Assembly (NCBI GenBank): GCA_026119855.1
Contig: JAOWBW010000159.1
Coordinates: 1,224,026-1,288,025, forward strand
DNA: 64,000 nt
Direction: 5' to 3'
Origin: Campanula takesimana
Taxonomy: Eukaryota > Streptophyta > Magnoliopsida > Asterales > Campanulaceae
The notes under the pieces were generated by a model. That model was not told the origin of the DNA, made no database searches, and saw only the letters and a program-made list of their open reading frames with translations. The position numbers and the translations under genes were made by a program. How positions within the stretch are numbered: the stretch's first letter is position 1; each line of letters opens with the position of its first letter. Shown here one piece after another: positions 24,478 to 34,582 of this stretch.

Positions 24478-24677
24478 TCAAAGAATATCTTCCTCTTTTT
24501 CCCATTGATCATACTCACATATATACAACCGTGTAATGCTAATCAATTAGCACAAAAGTAGGATCTAAACTAGGAATACAAAATAACATACTAATCTATC
24601 CTAGGAATGAGATAAAGATACAAATATAACTATATACACCAAATATTATCTAATAGTAAAAATGGTATTATCTAACA
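24478..24677 (-). repeat. Copia 2 3' LTR
   Basis: Matches 30279-30488 over AAGAATATCTTCC to GTATTATCTAA. It lacks about eight bases near the TGTTAG edge compared with its partner. Confidence 0.88.
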
Positions 24678-24689
24678 CTCCCCCGCAGT

Positions 24690-27661
24690 CGGAACGGGAG
24701 GAAGACGAACGTTGAGGCTGGAACGAAAATCTTCAAATAGAATCACTGGAAGACCTTTAGTGAAAATGTCCGCGATTTGGTGACGAGAGGGGATGTGCAG
24801 CACACGGACATCACCACGGGAAACTCTTTCACGCACAAAATGGATATCCATCTCTACATGCTTTGTACGTTGGTGTTGAACGGGGTTGCCAGAAAAATAT
24901 ATCGCACTAATATTGTCGCAGTAGACTAAGGTAGCCTTGGAGACTGGACAATGGAGCTCAAGTAACAGGTTTCAAAGCCAACACGACTCTGAAACGACAT
25001 TCGCGACTCCCCGGTATACTCCCTCGGCACTTGAACGTGAGAGGGTTGCTTGGCGTTTTGCAGACCAATAGATCAAATTTCCGCCAAGGAACACACAATA
25101 ATCGGATGTGGACCGGCGTGTATCTGGTCACCCACCCCAGTCCGCATCGGTGAACGACCGCAGAGAGTCAAAGGAGGACTGACTCAAGTGCAACCCGTGT
25201 GTGAGAGTACCCTGAACACAACGTAGAATCCGCTTAAGAGCTGCCATGTGCTCAACGCGCGGGCTATGCATGAACAAGTAAACTTGCTGGACTGCGTAAG
25301 TTATATCCGGCCGAGTGAATGTGAGGTATTGGAGAGCGCCCGCAAGGCTGCGGTACAGGGTGACATCTTCGAAGGGATTGCTAACATGGGCACTGAGTTT
25401 TGGCTTAGTATCAACAGGGGTCTTGGAAGGATTGCAAGTATCCATCCCAGCCCATTGAAGAATTTCCCTGGCGTATTTTTGTTGGGACAAAAACAGGCCA
25501 CCCTTATGATGTGTGACTGCGATGCCCAAGAAATAATGCAAGGGACCAAGGTCTTTCATGGCAAACTCCGAACTCAGCAGCGAGATAATAGCAGTGTGGA
25601 GAGAATCAGACGACGTTGTTAAAATAATGTCGTCGACATATAATAACAAATAGGCAGTGTCCGCTCCCTTGTGATATATAAATAAGGAATTGTCCGACTT
25701 GCTGTGAGTGAAGCCATGAGAAGAAACAAAATCGGCAAACCTTTTATACCACGCCCGCAGTGCTTGCTTTAGCCCGTAGAGGGATTTCTGTAACAGGCAG
25801 AATGATCGGGATAAGTGCGACTCCGAAAGCCCAATGGTTGATGCATATAAACTGTTTCTGAAAGTTCCCCATGAAGAAACGCGTTTTTCACATCAAGTTG
25901 GTGCATTGACCAGCCTTTAGAGATAGCCAAACTTAACACCGTACGGATCGTGGCTGGTTTGATAACCGGGGAAAATGTCTCACCACAATCGACCCCCACT
26001 TATTGGGTTTTGCCATCACAAACGAGCCGTGCCTTGTGTCGCTCAAAAAAGCCATCCGACCTGTGTTTATGAGTGAAGATCCACATAGAACGAATGACAT
26101 TAGTCCCAGGTGGACGGGGAACCAAATCCCACGTCTTATTAGTAATAAGAGCATCAAATTCATCGTTCATTGCCATTTTCCAATTTGGATCATTAAGAGC
26201 CGATACGGGATTACGAGGTAAAGGATACACACTAGTGCCCGCATGGAGATTAAACAATTTTTTGGGTTTAAAAATGCCATGTTGACTACGTGTGATGGGT
26301 CGTTGTGTCGGGAAAGAATGAGGTGGAGTGGGAAAGACGTCAAGAACGGGAACTTGAGGAGGAAGTATGGGAGATGCGGCTGGAGGGGAAGGGACAGGCG
26401 CTGAGCTAGGAGACCAGGGAGGTTGGTCCGGAGTATGGGGTCCAGTGGGTGGAGGATGAAAGATATGAGCCCTCATGTATGGACTTGGCCCATCATCCAA
26501 AAAGGAGTAAGACTGTGGGGAAGGTTTATGAAGCGAAGCAAACGGGAATTGTTGTTCATCGAATAATACATGTCGATTAACAATGATTTTCTGGGATGAC
26601 AAGTCATAACATTTAAAACCCCGATGATTGGAAGGATATCCCAAAAAGACACATGGAGTGGATCGAGCTTGTAATTTGTTGATGGTAGTGGATGGGAAAA
26701 GAGGGTAACAAAGACAGCCGAACACTTTAAGATGGGAATAAGAGGGATCTCTGTGGTATATGATTTTAAGAGGTGATTGATAGGCAATGAGTTTGCTTGG
26801 TAAGATATTGAGGAGATATGTGGCCATTTGAAGAGCATGGTGCAAAAAAAGGGGGGCAACGAAGCATGGGCCAAGAGAGTCCGAACAATATTATTAATGG
26901 AGCGGATTTTGCGTTCTGCTTTGCCATTTTGAGACGAAGTATTCGGGCAAGAAAAACGAAAAGTGAGTCCATTACTTTTACAAAACTCCGAAAATTTCCG
27001 ATTATCAAATTCTGTGCCGTTGTCACATTGGATATTTTTTATGTTTCGTTCGAATTGAGTACGTATATATGCTTGAAATTGAAGAAAGGTGGAATAAACA
27101 TCCGATTTCTTAGCCAAAGGAAAGGTCCAAAGAAAATTGGAGAAATCATCTAATAGAAGCATATAATAACGGTGTCCCGAAGAACTCAAAACTGGGGATG
27201 TCCAAAGATCACAATGTAAAATATCAAAAGGTAACAAAGTACATGAATTGGAATCAGAAAAAGGTAACCTAACATGTTTACCCAAAGAACAAGAATGACA
27301 AATATTAGATACACGAGATGGACTACAGTGCATCATTTTATTTTTCTTAAGTGTCTCTACCACAGGCGTCCCGGGATGTCCCAAACGTTGATGCCATAAA
27401 GACGGAGAAATAGCAGCAAAAGCAAAATGCGGTGTTTTATTGGTGGTGACATGGGTGGTAACAGGATAAAGCTCGCCCCGACTTTCACATCTCATTAAAT
27501 GCGTCCCCGTTAGAAGGTCCTTCACAGAAAAACCAAAAGGGTCAAACTCAACGGAAACAGAGTTATCTTTTGTGAATTTGCGGACGGAGATAAGATTTTT
27601 AATAAGATTTGGAGCATGAAGAACATTGTTTAAAACGAATGAGGGATGAGGGGGTGGAAAC
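24690..27661 (-). pseudogene. Copia 2 pol: integrase, RT, RNase H
   Basis: Going down the minus strand: FSVKDLLTG and LWHQRLGHPG with a CHSCSLGKH zinc region; integrase core with FDILHCDLWTSP, CDNGTEFDN and TSSQNGKAERKIR; a frameshift near 26845; WKMAMNDEFDALITNKTWDLV; a stop after DGKTQ near 26000; VDCGETFSPVIKPATIRTVL; a broken stretch near 25770; RT catalytic LLYVDDIIL (near 25640); SLAGALQYLTFTRPDITY; then RNase H ending in DIFTKGLP before the polypurine tract. At least four stops or shifts make it inactive. Confidence 0.9.
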
Positions 27662-27664
27662 TTA

Positions 27665-27991
27665 GGTGGCGTTTGGTTCGGCAGAAAAAAAATGAAGGAA
27701 TGGAATGGTCAATGGAATGGGAATCCTGAAGGAATTGGAAAGGAAAAAAATTGGTCAAACCTTGTGTTTGGTTGGCAACGGAATGGAATTGAATTGTCAT
27801 TCAATTCCTTGGTAATTCATGTTTGGTTTCAAGACAAAACTGTTGGAATGGAATAATAATAATAATAAATAATAATAATAATAATAATAAATAATAATAA
27901 TAATAATTATTATTATTATAGTAATAATAATAAATAATAATAATAATAATAATAAATAAATAATATTATTATTACTATTTATTAATTATTA

Positions 27992-28035
<44 letters not shown>

Positions 28036-28299
28036 TATTATTATTAGTATTACTATTACTTATTATTATTATTATTATTATTTATTATTATTATTATTAT
28101 TTATTATTAACATTATTATTATTATTATTATTTCCTATTATTATTATTATTATTATTTATTTTTATTATTATTATTATTATTATTTATTAATATTATTAT
28201 TATTTATTACTACTATTTATTATTAAAATTATTATTATTATTTCATATTATTATTATTATTATTATTTATTTTTATTACTATTATTATTATTATTTATT

Positions 28300-28341
<42 letters not shown>

Positions 28342-28600
28342 TACTATTATTTATTATTATTTATTACTATTATTATTATTATTATTTATTAATGATAATA
28401 ATAATAATCATTTATTATTATTTATTATTATTATTATTTCATATGATTATTATTATTATTATTATTATTATTATTTATTTTTATTACTATTATTATTTAT
28501 TACTATTATTATTTATTATTTAATAATAATAATAATTATTATTTAGTATTATTTATTATTATTATTTATTATTTATTATTTATTATTATTATTATTATTA

Positions 28601-28699
<99 letters not shown>

Positions 28700-28903
28700 C
28701 TTCAATTCCATCAATGGAATGAAATTGATGGAATTGAGCATTCCTCCCATTTTATGATGGAATGGTGAATTCCTTCATTTGAAGGAATTGATCATTCCAA
28801 TGGAATGAAAATTTTGAAAAAAATGAACCAAACATGGCAATGGAATTTGTCAAAGGGAATTGGGCATTCCATTCCCCCACTTTACCACGAACCAAACGCC
28901 ACC
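27665..28903. mobile_element. Tourist-like (PIF/Harbinger) element, ATT-expanded
   Basis: The ends are GGTGGCGTTTGGTTCG and its complement CGAACCAAACGCCACC, with TTA on both sides (27662-27664 and 28904-28906), the three-base TWA target typical of PIF/Harbinger. Inside the ends, GGAATGG-type words mirror each other. The middle (about 27850-28700) is almost wholly ATT/TTA repeat. It carries no transposase, so it is non-autonomous. Taking out one TTA and the element brings the copia reading frame back into register across the site. Confidence 0.88.
27850..28700. repeat. ATT trinucleotide microsatellite
   Basis: About 850 bp of ATT/TTA repeats with scattered TTTATT, TACTATT and TTTCAT breaks, and a switch of strand sense near 27970 (AAT repeats to the left, ATT to the right). 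It lies wholly inside the Tourist-like element. The long Leu/Tyr/Ile-rich open frame here is not a gene. Confidence 0.95.
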
Positions 28904-28906
28904 TTA

Positions 28907-29270
28907 GCATTACCAAAACCGTGAAATGGAATTGAATGGCCACTACCAACAAGTATTTTACGATCACTGTTCATATTAGAATAGGACGAGAGAGTACCTG
29001 AATCGGATGTCATGTGAGAAGTGGCACCCGTGTTCATGAACACAGGTTGAGCCGGTGGGGTGAGGCCAAGAGTGTACATAGCTGCTTCTATGTCGGTTGA
29101 TGAAGGACTGGTTGTGGCAGTGTGGGCCTGAGCAGGCCGTGGCCCAAGAACGCCAGATTGTTGTTGGGCGGGATTGTAGTGTGGTCTGGTCCAAGGTGCA
29201 GGGGTTGTTGGATATGGGCAAAGAGGAGGAGGAGCCCACGGCCAAGACCATCCCAGCCCCCATTGAGACT
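28907..29270 (-). pseudogene. Copia 2 protease region
   Basis: A Pro-rich linker leads into FMNTGATSHMTS, where the copia protease active site is expected to read D-T-G. The catalytic Asp codon is changed to Asn, a G-to-A change on the coding strand. The frame continues GHSIPFHGFGNAK and is then cut by the Tourist-like insertion. Confidence 0.85.
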
Positions 29271-30185
29271 AATTACCGGATCCCCACTGTTGCGGCCAAG
29301 GCTGAGACATGCCAGAACTAGGGTTACCACCACCCCGTGAGCCAGAGTTACCAGATCCTTGATTCTTGCCACCACCCTTACCATTGTTCTTACCTTTATC
29401 AGAAGAAGAACCACCACGATTTTTCCCAGTCCCACGGTTGCTGCCCCGTTGTCCACCACCCGAATTGCCATTGGACTGAGACCGATCCACCGTTATAACG
29501 GGAACAACAGTATCTCGGGCAACCATAGCCGAGGCCATTGACACCTTTTTGTTGAGACCTGCTTCTTCCAAGGTGAGCATGGATCTCGCCTTAGTAAAGC
29601 TAGGCAAGGGGTCATGTTGGCGCAGTAGGGTTGCAACACCATGTAAGCATCCGTAAGGCAGGCAACCATTTGTAACACCAAACGGTCATTGGACACAGGT
29701 GCCCCAACGTTCTTCAGTTGATCGGCGAGTTGTTTGAGATGCTGGCAATAGGCGGAGATAGTAGGGAAATCATTCATTAGGGTACGAGAGAAATCTTGTT
29801 CTAGAGACACGGTCCGTGAGTTCTTGTTGTCCTGAAAGATCTCACGAAGACTATTCTATGCATCCATAGCCGAGCAATCTGGCACCAAAATAGTGTTCAG
29901 AAGGTCGGTAGAGATGGTGGAATAGATCCACCCAATGACGGTGGAATCAAGAATCTCCCAGAGTTCAATCTCATCATCCGTCGTAGGTATTTTCTCCTTA
30001 CCTTTAGCTGGAGGGATGATATGATGAATGACAAGATGCGATTTGGAGTGTACTTTGAACAATTCCACCCAAGTGGCGTATTGGACGTTCTCCAATTCGA
30101 GGGTCATGGAAATGTGGTTCTTGATGTTGGAAACAGCAAGAGCCGGATGGTAAGAAAAACGGGAAGAGGAAGAAGAACCAGTCAT
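29271..30185 (-). pseudogene. Copia 2 gag
   Basis: The ATG at 30185 opens a typical plant copia gag: SNIKNHISMTLELENVQYATW, ELWEILDSTVIGWIYSTI, then a TAG (about 29853) where Trp is usual. The same frame continues with SLEQDFSRTLMNDFPTISAY and KNVGAPVSNDRLVLQ. A frameshift follows near 29640, and the Gly/Asn/Ser-rich C-terminal region (29607-29271) ends at another stop. No zinc knuckle is recognisable. Confidence 0.85.
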
Positions 30186-30278
30186 GGTGAGGAAGACCGG
30201 AGGGTATAGAGGAGTTAGGGCGCAGCGGAAAAAAAAAGACGAGGTCGAGGAAAGAAAAACCCAGGGACTCAAGATACC

Positions 30279-30488
30279 ACAAAAGAATATCTTCCTTGCT
30301 TTTCTCATTGATCATACTCACATATATACAACCGTGTAATGCTAATCAATTAGCACAAAAGTAGGATCTAAACTAGGAATACAAAATAACATACTAATCT
30401 ATCCTAGGAATAAGATAAAGATACAAATATAACCATATACACCAAATATTATCTAATAGTCAAAATGGTATTATCTAATATTCTAACA
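30279..30488 (-). repeat. Copia 2 5' LTR
   Basis: The plus-strand right edge ends ATATTCTAACA (minus strand TGTTAGAATAT). The inner edge is next to the primer site on the minus strand (TGGTATC). Confidence 0.88.
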
Positions 30489-30629
30489 GTAGACCCCACA
30501 TGTCATACTCACAACAATTATCCACTAACTATTCCCTACCTCACTTCACTTTCTCTCTCCTATCAAACTATACACTCATATCATATCATATCATATTTTT
30601 TTTTATTTTAAATTAGGACGGAAGGAGTA
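30489..30629. repeat. Stowaway MITE, right half
   Basis: It resumes at GTAGACCCCACATGTCATAC and ends GGACGGAAGGAGTA. The interior words (GTCATACTCACAAC, ATCCACTAACTAT) match other Stowaway copies, confirming that this and 24366-24477 were one element. Confidence 0.8.
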
Positions 30630-30772
30630 TACAATATAAATATAGCCACCTTTAGCAACGTTTTAGAAATTGCTTAACCCAAAATCTTCCCGGCCCATAC
30701 AATTGAATTTGACCCAAAAAGTGCAGTCACGTAGTCCGATATTAGGGAAAATGTTCAAGCCCATTTCATAAT

Positions 30773-30930
30773 AGAACTCTTGTGTGAAACGGTATCACAC
30801 ATTAGACATGTTTCAATGAAAGAGAAAATACGCTTGCCCCGCCCCGCTACAAGAGACCAAACCATTTACTTTGTCAACTGAAATCTGTCACATGTGTGAG
30901 ACTGTCTCACACAAGTTTTTGTCTTCACAA
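30773..30930. repeat. Short foldback repeat, family B copy 2
   Basis: The left end CTTGTGTGAAACGGTATCACA and right end TGTGAGACTGTCTCACACAA enclose the family core CTTGCCCCGCCCCG and GACCAAACCATTTACT. It is slightly longer than copy 1 at 3176. Confidence 0.6.
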
Positions 30931-31224
30931 TATATTACTAAAGGAAAGAGATGGAAGAAGGATCTTTTCTAATTAGATTCATCGGTCTCTTTCCCTTTTC
31001 TCAGGATCTACTTGAAAAATGCATTTGCATGTCCCATGTATGAGGATTATCGATGGAGATCTAATTAACTCTGGTGATATCATTAACAAAAGTTTATCCG
31101 AGTGATATTTGAACTATGATTTTCAATTGTTTTATAGACAATTGTGTACTAACAATCTTCATAATTTGGATGAGTCTCCGGCTACTGCGAAACACCATCT
31201 TCTTTACAGTCAGTAATTATAATA
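30931..31224. other. No feature recognised
   Basis: Intergenic DNA between a foldback repeat and the first MITE upstream of the C45-like gene. Nothing supportable was seen. Confidence 0.4.
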
Positions 31225-31473
31225 TACTCCCTCCATCTCACTTCATTTGCTACCAATTTTTATTTTGATCCATCTCTACTCAAAATGAGTTTATATATAT
31301 ATATATATATATATATTCACAACACCTATTAAATTATTATCCTCTCCACTCATTCTTTTTCCTACTTTACTTTTCCTACTCACAACACTTCATTCCATTA
31401 ATTCTCTATCCTACTTTTTCTTAGTCATTGTGCCTATCAAGTTGAAATCAAGTGAGGTGAGACGGAGGGCGTA
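31225..31473. repeat. Stowaway-type MITE with TA-dinucleotide run
   Basis: Starts TACTCCCTCCATCTCACT and ends AGTGAGGTGAGACGGAGGGC then GTA. It contains a run of about 11 TA dinucleotides near 31293-31316. It lies about 0.5 kb upstream of the C45-like start codon. Confidence 0.8.
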
Positions 31474-31497
31474 AGTTGTTTGGTTTCAAAAAAAATA

Positions 31498-31789
31498 TAC
31501 TCCCTCCGTCCCTCTTTAATTTACAAAAATGATCCCTCCGTCCCTCTTTAATTTACAAAAATGATGAGCGCATTATTTAAGGAAAAAGTTGAAGGTGATG
31601 TGTTGTGAGTGTAAATAGTTGAGAAAGAGAGAAAGTGAGGTAAGAAATAATAAGTGAGTAGTTATCATGAGTGTGCCCGGTGGGTACTTTTATTTAAAAA
31701 GTGTTAAGAAGTTTCTATTTTAGAATTTTGTAGATTAAAGTGAGACAACCAAAATGACAATTTTTATATATTAAAGGACGGAAGGAGCA
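31498..31789. repeat. Stowaway MITE with tandem-duplicated left end
   Basis: The first 31 bases (CCCTCCGTCCCTCTTTAATT and on to AAAAATGAT) are repeated directly before the interior. The right end GGACGGAAGGAGCA is slightly decayed. It is the nearest transposon upstream of the C45-like gene. Confidence 0.85.
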
Positions 31790-31968
31790 TATATTTATCA
31801 TTTATTTATACTTGACAATTCTGCAACATAATAAACATACATGTCTTCCATTCTAAATTAGAGGTTATATACAAGGCATCCAATTTCAATCCATATTATG
31901 AACTGCCACAACTTGACCCAGAATGGGCTGGGCCTAACCAAACAAATAAATTTAAAGATAAGGTAAAA

Positions 31969-34305
31969 ATGGCAGCCAAAAGCTTAAAACACACACACAA
32001 ACATACACAGCCAACAGCTAAGCTGGACATGGAGAAGGTAGCAACAACAACAACAACCACCATGGAAGGGCAAAAGTTGGAATTTTTTGAAGTGGGCCCA
32101 TGTCAAAATTCTTACCAACTGGGGTTTTTGATTGGCCAGAAATTCTCTCAACAGATAAGAAGCAGATTAGCTAAAGACCTCATTCTTCAACAACAGCTTC
32201 TTCCTTTTGCTCAAACCCAAGAAGCAGAATTACTCATCGGAGCTCTATCCGATAACAACCGGAGGAAGTTTCCGGCGTACTGGGATGAACTTGTTGGGAC
32301 AGCTGAAGGAAGCGGGGCTCCTCTTCTTCATGTAATACTCACTCCGTTCCAAAATACTTATAGTTTTAGGACTTCTCAAACATATTAAAGAAAAGCAATC
32401 AATACATATCAAATAGCCTTTGAATATTTCAAATACCTAGACAATTAAATGCTTTTACAACGACAGCTACCTAATCATAGATAAGGGTAGTTTAGGCAAA
32501 GTGTGTCAAAGTTTTATTGAAAGTGTAAAACTGCAAGTATTTTGGGACACTTTTTTTCTCTCCTAAAACTGCAAGTATTTTGGGACAGAGGGAGTATCTC
32601 TCATCAGTATCAGCTTATAATGTTGAAGTTTTATAACTTTGATGTACTAATAGTTGGTGTTCTTTGACAGATTATACTCCTCAACTTCAGGAAAGAGATA
32701 CTACCATTTGTACCTAAAGGAAAAGTGCAAGTCAAGTATGATGATATTAATGATGATTGTTCGGATATACTTGTTGTTAGTGAGTCGATGGCCTTGGCCG
32801 CTCATAATGAGGATGCAAATGTTGCTCTAGTTGGCCACACGTACGGATAGATGCTCACGTACACGCACACAAAAGCACCCAATGAGCTACTACCTCCGTC
32901 CCGGAAAGATAGTTCCATTTGACTTTATATGGTCAACACAACACAAGTGAAGTTTGACCAACACTAATGTCAATCTAATCATCCTAGTGAAATTCTGTAA
33001 ATTGATAAGAGGTCTATACATTTTTTAGAAATTCATTGGGATAGTTAGATTGCCATCAGTGTTTGGTCAAACATCACTTAGGTTGACCATCAAAAATAGA
33101 ATGAGGATGTGGGACGGAGGGAGTATTACATATAGGACTATATGTAATATTCTTAATCAACATGCAGGTATTTGGTAAAGGCAACTATGTCAAATGGGCG
33201 GTCGTTCACAGCCTACACATATGCAGGGGAGCTTCCAAGCTGTGCATTCGGATTTAACAGTCATGGCTTGGTATATATAATATTTAATGAACTCGAAAAC
33301 ATTTATCAAGATATAATCACGATTATAAAACTCGCATCTTGGAAAACTCTTCTGCAGGCATTTACACTAAATTCAGTACCACCAACTGAAGCCGAACTTG
33401 TAGCTGGTGGAATAGGGCGAAACTTTATCTCTCGAGACCTACTTGAAGCAACAAGCATCGAGGATGCACTTACAGTAAGATTTCTTCCTCTTTATTATTG
33501 GCCACAGATTTACAGTAGGTGATTAGGTTTTGAGTCTTTCTGACACTAGTTGGTTATGAGTGGTCAGAGAATTAAGTCATCAGAAGCTTCGGTTGGACAC
33601 AGTTATAATCTAATTGACATAAAGACACGAACGATATTGAATGTGGAAACTGCATCAAGAAATCGAGTTTCAATTCATGAGGTCGGGCCGGCTCCTTTCT
33701 TCCATGCCAATATGTACTGTCATCTTCAAGTTGAGCAGGCAGGTAACATACTCTTGGTATATGTTAAGAACAGAATCTGTGAAAAAAAAAATTCCAGCTG
33801 GAAAAATTTATGTGGAACAAGGGCAATAAAATGTGGAATACGATTTCAGAAAATCTGTTTTACCCCACCAAGAGACTTAGCTTTGGCTTATTCAATCCTA
33901 GTATAACGCTTTCCTAAATGTGTTTTTTTTTTCCCTGATGAAGGCACAAGATGAGAACTCAATAAGCAGGGAAAAGAGAGCAGCTTTGCTGCCAAAGAAA
34001 TCAAAAGATGATTTCCTTGCACTCATAGGTGACACGGATGATCAGGAATATCCAATTTATATGACGGGTACCAAGAAAAATGAATCCTTTTCACTATAAA
34101 TATTTACGACAACACAACTAATCCACTAATCAAGTGTATTTTAGCTTATTCAATATTCTAACTCGTAATAATTGTGCAATTTTCAGGACCAACGCTTCAC
34201 ACTCTGTGTACAGCTCTGATAGATTTGGACGAGAGAACTCTATCAATAATTGAAGGAAACCCAAAGGAAGAAAAAGTCTCATACGTGTTCCCACTAGCTT
34301 ATTAA
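31969..34305 (+). CDS. Peptidase C45 / acyltransferase-like protein
   Basis: Seven exons: 31969-32331, 32671-32840, 33168-33270, 33358-33474, 33568-33742, 33951-34067, 34187-34305, giving 387 residues. Borders are GT-AG and phases agree. The product resembles plant proteins of the C45 family (penicillin acyl-CoA:6-APA acyltransferase-like Ntn hydrolases): FEVGPCQNSYQLGFLIGQ near the N-terminus, DDCSDILVV with the likely nucleophile Cys at about residue 151, AAHNEDANVALVGHT, YAGELPSCAFGFNSHG, GGIGRNFISRDLLEA, GHSYNLIDIKTR and a C-terminal IIEGNPKEEKVSYVFPL. The family's plant role is not established; members are expected to self-process and to hydrolyse or transfer an acyl group. The first ATG gives a Thr-rich leader of about 30 residues; an ATG at 32062 is an alternative. 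The exon 5/6 border could instead use a GC donor at 33739 with an acceptor before 33944. MITEs sit in introns 1 and 2. Confidence 0.88.
32336..32596. repeat. Stowaway MITE in intron 1 of the C45-like gene
   Basis: Starts TACTCACTCCGTTCCAAAAT and ends GTATTTTGGGACAGAGGGAG then TA. The word CTAAAACTGCAAGTATTTTG is duplicated at the right end, so that terminus is present twice. It begins five bases inside the donor site. Confidence 0.88.
32888..33125. repeat. Stowaway-type MITE in intron 2 of the C45-like gene
   Basis: Starts TACTACCTCCGTCCCGG and ends TGTGGGACGGAGGGAGTA. Inner inverted blocks (AAGTTTGACCAACACTAATG and its imperfect complement) form a long hairpin. Confidence 0.88.
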
Positions 34306-34582
34306 TACATTTCAAGATCTCAAATCACCGACGACATTCTTCGCAAATATAATCATTTCAATAGAAAATGCATGAAAATTTCGAACATGTTTTCCCTTCA
34401 TCACTTCCAGAACTCAATAAAACTGATTGGAGACAATTATATTCATGATATAGTAATCTACCAAGCTTTTCACAAACAGAAACCTCAAAAAAAAAAAAAA
34501 AAAAAACAGAGCTGTTTTCATGGCAAAGGTAAATTTAAAGTTCACTTATTAGCTGATATTAACAAGACCAAGAAACAGAGAG

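Larger units (their letters stand above)
24478..30488 (-). mobile_element. Copia LTR retrotransposon 2
   Basis: The insertion sits in a Stowaway MITE with target copies GTAGG (24473-24477) and GTAGA (30489-30493), one mismatch. LTRs of about 200-210 bp (24478-24677, 30279-30488) differ at roughly six sites plus a small indel. The primer site on the minus strand begins TGGTATC next to the right LTR, and a purine tract (complement of CTCCCCCGCAGTC) adjoins the left LTR at 24678. Gag and the whole pol order are readable with several lesions. A Tourist-like element (27665-28903) interrupts the region between protease and integrase. Confidence 0.92.

Noticed and set aside
25248..25622. 124-residue plus-strand frame
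   Set aside because: Antisense shadow of copia 2 RT/RNase H.
27992..28546. 184-residue Leu/Tyr/Ile-rich open frame
   Set aside because: Direct translation of the ATT microsatellite; no start context or homology.
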